Positions 11,901 to 22,600 of a DNA stretch of 64,000 nucleotides are shown here, piece by piece. The position numbers were made by a program, and so were the translations under genes. Source of the DNA: Arbacia lixula (taxonomy: Eukaryota; Echinodermata; Echinoidea; Arbacioida; Arbaciidae); assembly GCA_963669155.1 (NCBI GenBank), contig OZ022581.1, forward strand, positions 25,690,197 through 25,754,196. The letters run 5' to 3'. Numbering within the stretch: the first letter of the stretch is position 1; each line of letters begins with the position of its first letter. Under the pieces are notes generated by a model. It was not told where the DNA came from and did not search any database. It worked only from the letters and a program-made list of their open reading frames with translations.

Positions 11901-14900
11901 AATTGAATGATTATTGTAAGGTTGAGTTGATATCAGTATGGTCATCTTCTTTTGAACTCTCCAAAACGGTACTCCAATTCCTCCTTGTTAAAAACTTTTA
12001 CCTTGTTATCCCTTTCTCTAAAATATACTCAGTGGTAAAATTCAGGAAACTTCAATCAATCAATCAATCAAGTCAGGTCGTACTTCGAAGATTTGTAGAT
12101 AAGTTTCCTCCAGCTGCCCTTGTCTTTCATTTTCCCAGCAATATCTTGTGTATTGTGGAGACCAGTGTCCATTCGTAACGAATCCACATATGTTCTTCTG
12201 GGTCTCCCACTTTTTGCATGTCCAAAAAGGGACTCCTGGAATACTGAATAAAGAGTAACAAACTACAGCTCAGGAAACTTTAAATTAAAAAGAAGATTGA
12301 TGTAGGGCCGCCATCCATATTTGCTTTGTCATGAATATTGACATTTCATGTTAAAGGTCAAAGGTCAAAGTTCATTGTGTCCAATTTCAAATCACGCTGG
12401 TAGTGTACCACATGGGATCACTAAATTGAGGTAACCTTATTACAAGTTAGGTGAAATCTCTTAGGACCAAAGGTTAAAGATTAATGAACATTGTCCAAAA
12501 TGGCCGAAAATTAACATCTTCCAAATTTTTGTGCAATAAGTAGGAATTGAATGGTCCCATTCACAAAAGCATACCAGAGCATAGAACAATTATAAATCAA
12601 AACTAAATGAAGATAACAAAGAGGCATATTTCTTGACTGTATGGCAGAATGTGTTAACTGAATGTGCACTATTCCATTGTTACCCTATCTATGTCACGGG
12701 TTCACACATTCCTATTTGTTTACAAAAAAGTTGTAATTTCACAGGAATTAGGCACTTCAGGCAGCAGTGTGTAGGTCAGATTGTTACTTTCATAGTTGGG
12801 TGTTTACTGAATCATCCTATGACATTCCAACTTGTTTACAAAATTATTGTAAGTTGCAACAGGAAGTTAATACAATACCTTGTTGATTTCACCTTGGCAT
12901 GTCCAAGTGCATGTTCATTTCATCCTGTTTGAAATGTACTATCATTTTTGTTTCTCTGGCACCAGTGACATGTTGTAGAAAGAATTTATATCTTGTCAGA
13001 ACTGTTGTGAAGGTTATATGAACTGTATTCAGTAATTATGTACTGCATTTTCTTGTTCAATAACTAATTTCCTTATAGGAATCATGGGTACAAGAGTGTT
13101 TTTAAACTTCACTCATACATTTAGATTAGATATTGAGTATTGAATTTTGATAAAGCCTTTTGATAATGTTAATAACTTTGCTTGATTGTAGATTGGCAAA
13201 ATATGCCTCTGTCACAAAGTGGCCAGTGGCAGTATGCATCAGGTTGTTTGCCTGTCTGTCCCCCTGTATGTCCGGATCGCGTTTATGCTATAACTCAAGA
13301 TATAATTGACTAAATTTCATCAACTTGAGTAAAATGATAATGTGTGATGGGTCAATTACATGATTAGATTTTGGGTCAGAAAAATCAGAGGTCATAGGTC
13401 AAGGTCAACTCCCGAAATATTGCTTTCTTGATTGTTCAAGAAATATTTAACAAACTTTCACTTGATACAATGATGATTCGTGAGAGCAATTTCTCAAGTG
13501 AGTTGTGTGCCTTAGGCAAATATCAAGATTAATAGTCAAATAGCAACTTTCCAAAGCATTGGACAAGGAAATGTTAATATGGAATATGGCAATCCCAATG
13601 TTTGCACAGTAGAACGCGTATCAGTCAACTGCACAGTCAAATTTGAGCAATTATGGGACAATTTTGTGCTTTCAAAAATTGATCAAGGTCTCTATCAAAA
13701 CAAAATGATATTTTAGAAAAAAATCTACTTTAGTTTTTCCTCATAATATCTTGTATGTTTTCTTAAAAACAATATTATTGTGTGGATTCATCATTGTGTT
13801 CATAATCTTTGCAGGTAATGTTGTGGATCAACCAAATTAAAAAGAAGATTGATGTATCATTGAAATCTTTGAGATGTCCCTTTGTTTCGTCCTGATTCGC
13901 AGTACGAGGCTACCTCCCAGCCAATCAGGAGCAGAAAGGCAACCTCATGGACACCAACATTGAGCAGGAGACCATCAGGGATCTCAGCCAACGCAAGCAG
14001 AACCTCATCCTTGAACTCAAGAACTATGAAGAGAATGCCAAGGTAAGTCTTGATCGTGATGATGCTAGAAACTACACATTATGTTGACACAGAAGCAGTG
14101 CACTGCAGCCTTTTGCTGGCTGCTGCTTGTTACCAGTGTTTAAACTAAAGTTGTAACAACACCATGGTGTAGAGCAGGGCCGTCACCAGCTTTTTTCTAG
14201 GGGGGGGGGGGCTTTTTTTTCATGAAAAAAAAACAACACAAAAACACAAAAAACAACGTATGAACTCAATGTTCATTCAGTTATATAGCCCGCCGGCCAG
14301 AATGGATATAGAAAGTACCATGGGCGGAAATCGCTCCCTGAAGGTGGAGGGGACATGTTTCTCCTCAAGAAGTAGCTGAGCGGGGATGGGGGGGGGGGGG
14401 GGGGGTAGTTAGGGGATTTTGGGGAGGTGGGTTTTTTTCCTTCGTTTTTTTTAGCCCGCCCATGCTCTCATGCTCTCATGCAGTGGGAGGGGGGGGGGGG
14501 GGATTTTGGGGAGGTGGGTTTTTTTCACTCGCCCAGTCTAACCGAAAATTGTGGGGGGGACATTTGATATTGTGTTCCCCCTTCAAAATGGTGGGGGGGG
14601 GGGGGGGGGGTTATGAAGTTTCTTTCGGTACTCGACCGAAAATAGTAGGGGGGACATTTGTAGAGAACACATGGAATTCATCTAACAAACTATTATTACA
14701 ATAAATCATGTTTTAGCAACCATCTGTATTGAAAGACCACCAATCTCTAAAGAATGCATTTGTTGTTTAGATTAATTAATTTCATCTTTGAAACCTGTAT
14801 AGATATAACCTGCACTTTAAGACCACCAGTTCCAGAAGACCTCATTTATTGTCCCTTGATCAGTTTTTCTATACAATTTCACTGTATAATTTGATTTGAC

Positions 14901-16654
14901 CATAGAAATAGCATCACATATAACAGCATTGCAACAAATGAATGCATATCCAACAAAACAAAGGACACCATACAATAGAATACGGTATGACAGAATGACT
15001 GGATGTGGGTCAGGGTCATCAGAACTGCAATTTACTTTTGCCTGAGGGCATAGAAACCCACACATGCTGTCTCAAGAAAGTCACATGCTGGTGACTCCTT
15101 ACTGACATACAAGTAAGGGAAGGGAGGTAAATTTTAATAACAATAACAACACAAATGAATAAGATGAGACTGTATATCACTTTCTTCTTCATTTCATATT
15201 TTTAAAACAGGCCATTAGGCATAAAGGATCATGATTTATCATATGTTTCATCTCGTCTTGGTTGTATTAAATATTGCTAAATTAATTCACTCATAAAATA
15301 TGTTTATAATTGTGTATTGAAGTATATGTACCACTTTTTGTGGGGAAAGCGAATTTCCATGAATGGACAATAAATGATTCAATTCAATTCAATTCAATAT
15401 CGATCTTGTCGTCTGTGCAGGCTGGGAAGGACGAGAGGCCGTCTGGTCTGGGAGATCTGGACAAGGCGGAGATGGGTATCATCCCAGCCAACACACAGCT
15501 ACAGACAACACTCTCCGTCCACTCAGGATCAGAGAAGAGCTCGGTGAGCAGCACACATAAGGATAATGCTTTGGACTTCTTTTGTAATCAAACTGCTACA
15601 TCACATGTAACATGCTTTGTCTTTATATTCTTTGACAGAGTCTAATCAGTTTATTATATATAGTAAAGTTTTCTTTCTGTTTTTGTTCAGTCATGTACAT
15701 GCACGTTTTCATTATTTTATTTTATTTTTATGTTTTTTTTTTTTTTTTTTTTTTTTTTGGGGGGGAGTTATGAATTCAATCCAATTCAATTCAATTAATA
15801 TTCTTCTTTTGCCCTTTATTATTGATATAAATAATGCTGGACTCTAATACACATGAACATGGATGTATGTTAAGAAAGGAAATATAAATGATGTGTGCTG
15901 AACCCATTTCATTCACATTGCAATGAGCAATTCATTCAAAGCAACAAGGAATTCATCCTCAAGGATAACGGTTGAATCCATTTGAAATTCTTATCAGTAA
16001 ATGTTGTTTTTAATGAAAAAATGTATGGCTTAGTTATATAAGTACTACATTAGAAATAAAACAAGCAATGTTCCCAATTTATCCACTAATATCTTCATCA
16101 GAAATATGATAATGGGAAGATATTGTACCACCAAGTCTGTGTGGAATACTCCTATTTTCCTGTTGACGTATGCTGAACTTGTGCTGTTTTCATTTAGAGT
16201 GTTCATATGTCAGATTGATATTATATTTATGCAATGATATCTTTCTTCCCTTGAATCAGCCCCATGTTGAGCTGACTGTTAACACCAGTAATGACACCAT
16301 TCTCCGAGCAGTCCTCATATTTGCAGAGGGAATCTTTGAAGGAGAGAGTCATGTCATGTAAGCATCAGATATTTTGTAATGTTCCTACTCACAAAGTATT
16401 TCCCCTGAATACCGTATGTGCATCTACCTGTCTGTTGTCCATCCATTTCTATGCTTGACTGTTTGTTCATTTGTCTGCCTGCTTGCCTCTGACTTACTCT
16501 TCAACATTTTCCTTTTCCCCTCTTTATTTCCTGCTATCCTCCCCTTCTCTCTCCAGCTACCCTTTCACACTCTATTCTCTTTTTCTCTCTTTTCTCCAAG
16601 TCTGATCTATGTATGTATGTACACTAGCTATCTCTGTATCTATGCATCTTCATT

Positions 16655-16690
<36 letters not shown>

Positions 16691-19600
16691 CCTTTTTACA
16701 TGTTTCTTTATTTTCTCTCTATTTGATAATCAATCTTTCTTATTATTTACGTGTCCAACTTGCCCAATGTATGCATATATAAATTTATGAAAATAATTTT
16801 ACATAAAATCGTACAATATGACAACGTACCAAATAAGTTCGGTTACCAGTGTATACTAGTATCGTATGTACATAAATTTAAGTGTTTGATTTCTTGTTCT
16901 AATTGATATGTGTGAATGTAAAATATGTTATCATACTGCATTTTTTTTTTTTGCAGACATCCGAGTACTGCTAACCTAGCTAACACCCTGAAAGTGCCTA
17001 TAGTCCCTCCTAAAGATGTCCCGGTAGACCTTCACATCAAGGCCTTTGTTGGGACAAAGTCAGGGTAAGGACATGTATGCTACACATTGGGACAATGTCT
17101 GTCTGAGTGTGCAGTGGTTGCTGCTGAGATGAATGGCATGGCAGACCAGAGATTTCCTACTTTTAATGTAGTCACTCATTCTTTTATTCATCACTTCAGT
17201 ACATGTACACTGTGGATGAAGAGTATAAGACCTATTTTTTGCATACTTCATACCTCATGAATATTTTATGGGTTTTGCTTCTTGAGAGTTTAGGCCCATG
17301 CTGTATACACAGCTCTACAGTTATGATAATACAACAGTTATTAGTACCATATGAACAGGCAATAACATCTGAGCATTAGAGCTGTTACTACAGTACTTCA
17401 TGGTCAAATGGTAGACCTATACTACAATTCTTTTACAAAATTGCGCAAGTTACTTATAAATGAGCAAACCATGTCTTTTATTTGTGTTTGTATCAATTCA
17501 GTATCCCATTATTCTAAAGTGAATATGCTTTTACTGCCATTTTTTGACAAATGTAAGCAATTGCATAAAGTGATTTTATTTTTGTATATGGGCAGCATGT
17601 CTGTCCTTTGTGATAACACCACTGCAGTATCTATAAACATGAAGAGGTCAAAATTGAATAATTGTCAGTTTACGCAACATGGTCCAAAGGACTCCCAACC
17701 ATTGTCTTGATCTGTGGGTTGTATTCCTTTTTTGATATGCCTTTTTTTTTTACAGCGCTCAGTTCCACGTGTTTGAGGTGACCCGCCAGCTGCCTCGCTT
17801 CTCAATGTACGTCCCCTGCACCAACCAAGTCCCTGAACCCAAGAGCAGCGTGGTATTCACTGTGAATGAGAGGATACAAAGGGTGAGCACCCGGATATTA
17901 TTTGTTTTAGAGAGATTATCAATCGTTGTAACTTTCATAGCAACAGCTACATGGTTCAACCATTGCTATGTCCATGGAAGTTTTCAGGAGGTGTAATTTA
18001 CAGTATTTGGACAGCTCTACATGCAACTCGTGCCTCAATCTTGAATCATTGAAATGAGCTGCAAATTTCCCTCATATTACCTCGCTGTGGAGAGCATTAA
18101 GGAGCTAGTTGAAATGTGTTCATCCCTCCATCCATATTTGCTTTGTCATGAATATTGACATTTTATGTTAAATGTCAAAGGTCAAAGTTCATTGTGTCCA
18201 ATTTCAAATCATGCTGGTAGTGTACCACATGGGATCACTAAATTGAGGTAACCTTATTACAAGTTCGGTGAAATCTCTTAGGACCAAAGGTTAAAGATTA
18301 ATGAACATTGTCCAAAATGGCCGAAAATTAACATCTTCCAAATTTTTGTGCAATAAGTAGGAATTGAATGGTCCCATTCACAAAAGCATACCAGAGCATA
18401 GAACAATTATAAATCAAAACTAAATGAAGATAACAAAGAGGCATATTTATTGACTGTATGGCAGAATGTGTTGACTGAATGTGCACTCTTCCATTTTTAC
18501 CCTATGTATGTCACAGGTTCACACATTCCTACTTGTTTACAAAAAAGTTGTACATTTCACAGGAACTAGGGCACTTCAGGCAGCAGTGTGTAGGCAGGGA
18601 TGTGTTAGGAAGGAGGGACAACTCAACCATAATATATTCAAACATCTGTATGGATACTAAAGCGTGCTAATGAATGTCAAAAGCATTCCACAATCACTGC
18701 AATGCTTTGAAGTCCCATGCGCGGCACCGTCATTTTGCTATCGTCAACTTGGAAAGCAGTATCTTTAATTGCCTGTTTTGTTTCTCGAAGCTGTGTTTCT
18801 TATCACATTTTTTTGCAATTTTCAAGAAAGTTAAGGGGCAACACCTCTAAAGATCCTGTATTCGTTTTTCTTCTAAATAATTGTTGAATGATGCACAAAC
18901 GGAGATATAAGATAATATTCTTACTTACATAATTAACAAATTTCTTCACTTTCCGGAGATTTCCGGAAATGTCGGATTCAATCATTATCAAAATCATATA
19001 TTAAGCTGCTTACTTTCATTAACAGAGTTTGCGTGAATTTGCGTGCAAATGAGATATTTTACTTTAAAAAACTGTTAATTTTTGTTCGCTGATATCTCTT
19101 TTCCTCACAAAAGTATTGATGCAATCCAACAGAAGTGGACAAGCGAAATAAGACTCTACATTTCTTTTGTTCTCTCTGAGAAACCGTTGCTAGGCAATCG
19201 TGTTCGTTATTGTTAAAACACGTGAAAAGCACATGCTGAGACCACGCAATTTTTCGGCGGTGCCACGCATGGGCTCAAAGAAAGAATGTTGTTTCATATC
19301 CTTTCCTAACACATCCCTGGTGTAGGTCAGGTCGTTAGTTTCATAGTTGGATGTTTGCTGAATCATCCTATGACATTCCAACTTGTTTACAAAATTATTG
19401 TAAGTTGCAACAGGAAGTTAATACAATACCTTGTTGATTTCACCTTGGCATGTCCAAGTGCCTGTTCATTTCATCGTGTTTGAAATGTACTATCATTTTT
19501 GTTTCTCTGGCACCAGTGACATGTTGTAGAAAGAATTTATTTCTTGTCAGAACTGTTGTGAAGGTTATATGAACATGTATTCAGGAATTGTGTACTGCAT

Positions 19601-22600
19601 TTTCTTGTTCAATAACTAATTTCCTTATAGGAAGCATGTGTACTAGAGTCTTTTGAAACTTCACTCGTACATTTAGATTAGATATTGAGTAGTGAATTTT
19701 GATAAAGCCTTTTGATAATGTTAATAACATTGCTTGATTGTAGATTGACAAAATATGCCTCCGTCACAAAGTAGCCAGTGGCAGTATGCATCAGGTTGTT
19801 TGTCTGTCTGTCCCCCTGTATGTCCGGATCGCGTTTATGCTATAACTCAAGATATAATTGACTGAATTTCATCAACTTGAGTACAATGAGAATGTGTGAT
19901 GGGACAATTACATGATTAGATTTTGGGTCAGAAAAATCAGAGGTCACAGGTAAATGTCAACTTTTGAAATATCACTGCTTTATTGTTCAAGAAATATTCA
20001 ACAAGCTCCCACTTGATCCAATGATGATTTATTACAGCAATTTCTCAAATTAGTTGTGTGTCTTAGGCAAATATCAAGATTAAAAGTCAAATAGCAACTT
20101 TTCAAGGCATTGGGCAAGGAAATGTATGGAATATGGCAATCCCTCAATGTCTACATAGTAGAACGAAGGCCTGTCAGTCAACTGCACACAGTCAGATATT
20201 AGCAATTATGGGACACTTTTGTGCCTTTGAAATTGATCAAGGTCTCTATCAAAACAAAAATATTTAAGAAACAAATCTACATTAGGTTTTCCTCATATCT
20301 TGTACTTGTATGTCTACTTGAAAACAATATCATAGTGTGGATTCATCGCTGTGATCATAATCTTTGCAGGTAATGTTGTGGATCAACCAAAACTTCTTGC
20401 TCGATGAGGATCTTCCCGCAGAAACCCCACTCAATATCGGTTTCCTGTCTCTCAGAGGGTCTGGTCCCATCTTCATTCAAATGCAGAGCAGTGGACAGGT
20501 AAAAACCTCCCAGAATTGATGTTCATAATGTACATGTTTCTGTGAATTCCTATGATAAACAGTTCATGAAAATATCAGTCTTGCAACATTCACACTGGAT
20601 AAAGATGGATGCAGTCCTGTTCTTGTTTTAAATCACAAAAATATGTCTGTTATAACGCAAAGTATCTAATCTTGTTGTACTTAAACTCTGACAAGAATGC
20701 ATACCTGTGTCAAGATATCATCACAGAACAAGATTATTACTCATTATTATTGTTGTTGATTGGCTCAGGTAACGCTGCGCACTGACGACATGGACCTTGC
20801 TGGTGATGTGATCCAGGCACTGGCTGCCTTCCTGGGCATCGATGACCTCCAGGTCGTGGCCGACTACCCCATGCACATGGAGGACCTCAAGAATCTTCTG
20901 GTCAAGGTCAACATTGATTACATTTTCATTCTTTATCACTAAATTTTTTGTTTGGCCCCACACCTGTGGTACCACCAGCAAATTAATTCCCAAATCTCTG
21001 GGTAAAGAATTGGGGGTCCAGAACTCTAAATGATCTCTTTTAAGATTTCCCCTCATGGTTCAAAATGCAAATTAAAAAATGTTTGTCGGCAAACCACAAA
21101 ACAACAATCAAAACTAATCTATACATTATGTAAATATGGTAAGTGGAAATGGTAGATCTGGCTCATCTGCAAAATTGTTTCAATAAGCATTTTGTTGATA
21201 CCATGATACCTTGTTCAGTTACAATGTCTTGATTTGGCGTTCAAATGATGTCATTATAACATTTAATCTGAGCAAAGGTAAAAGAATAATAGTTTTAAAA
21301 AATCAACAATTGTCTCCTCACAACAACATATGGATTTTGGAGTACTGAACATTTCTGTATTATAAATGTGATCATTTTTTCAATCATCAATAATGCTTTG
21401 ACTTGTATGTGCTTGATAATGCTAGGTGGATGAATTCCATACTGTGAGGCAGAAGCTGACAGCTGAGATGGCAGACCACTCCAACCTGATCAGAAGCCTG
21501 GTTGTCAGGGCGGAAGATGCCCGCCTCATGTCCGACATGTAAGTATGACAAGGAGCAGGCAATGACGATTTATTCTTCTCTTTTTCTTTTTTTATTCTTT
21601 AACAGATTGATCAATTAATCTTGTTACTATGGAGAGTAACAGCAAAACAAACATCATATCATGTATTGTTTCTCTGCAAAACATTCATGTTTTTTCATAA
21701 ATCATGATGGACTGTGAAATCATCTCTCTCTTTCTTGCTCTATTGATTCAGGAGAAACATGCGGCGGGGTTACATGGAGCTCTTTGACCTGAACAGAGAC
21801 CTGGTCAACGGCTACAAGATCCGCTGCTCCAACCACCAGGAGCTACTCAACTGCCTCAAGCTGGTCAACCAGACCATCCAAAAGGCCGGACAACTCAGAG
21901 GTAGGTCAAGGGTCAAAGCTCAGAGGTTGTCAGGATTTGGGGGGTGTGCTTAAAACCCACCGCAGACCACACAATACGATCATATTGCTCTCTGACTGGC
22001 TAACTCGCAGGACCCCTTCATAGTTTGGAACAAGAAGGTGACTTCACATTTCCAGTTGTAGACCCTAACAACTGCAGCTTTGGGGCAAAATTGTGCCGTT
22101 TGGAATGGCCTTTTGGGTGATCTCTCTAAAATGAATTTGCAAAGCTTCATGCTGAACCTAAATTATAACTTTCCAGAATGTCTTCTCAGGTAGTGTTTTT
22201 TTTTTTTTTTTTTTTTTTTTGGGGGGGGGAATGACATTACTCAAAGAGTGATGTAGGTCAAAGGTTAAGAGGCTCGTTGTACATTGATAAGTTGCAAAGC
22301 TTCATGCTGATCCCAAATGTTATAATCTTGACCCATACTTCTTTTCTATTGAAGCTACCATGGAAACATGAAATATGTAGGCATTGCAGTTGTTGCCAAA
22401 TTATTGTTTTCTCATTTGTAACTTTTGATAAATTGTTTTTGATGTGACTCGATAACATAGTTTGGATGTCATTTATAATAGTACCCATTTATAACATTTA
22501 TACAATTGTTGTATTTTGTGGGACAATTATTGTCATGGCCATAGAAGTGCAGACACATACAGTTCATAATGCTGTCGGCATGCTGCCAATATAAAATGTA

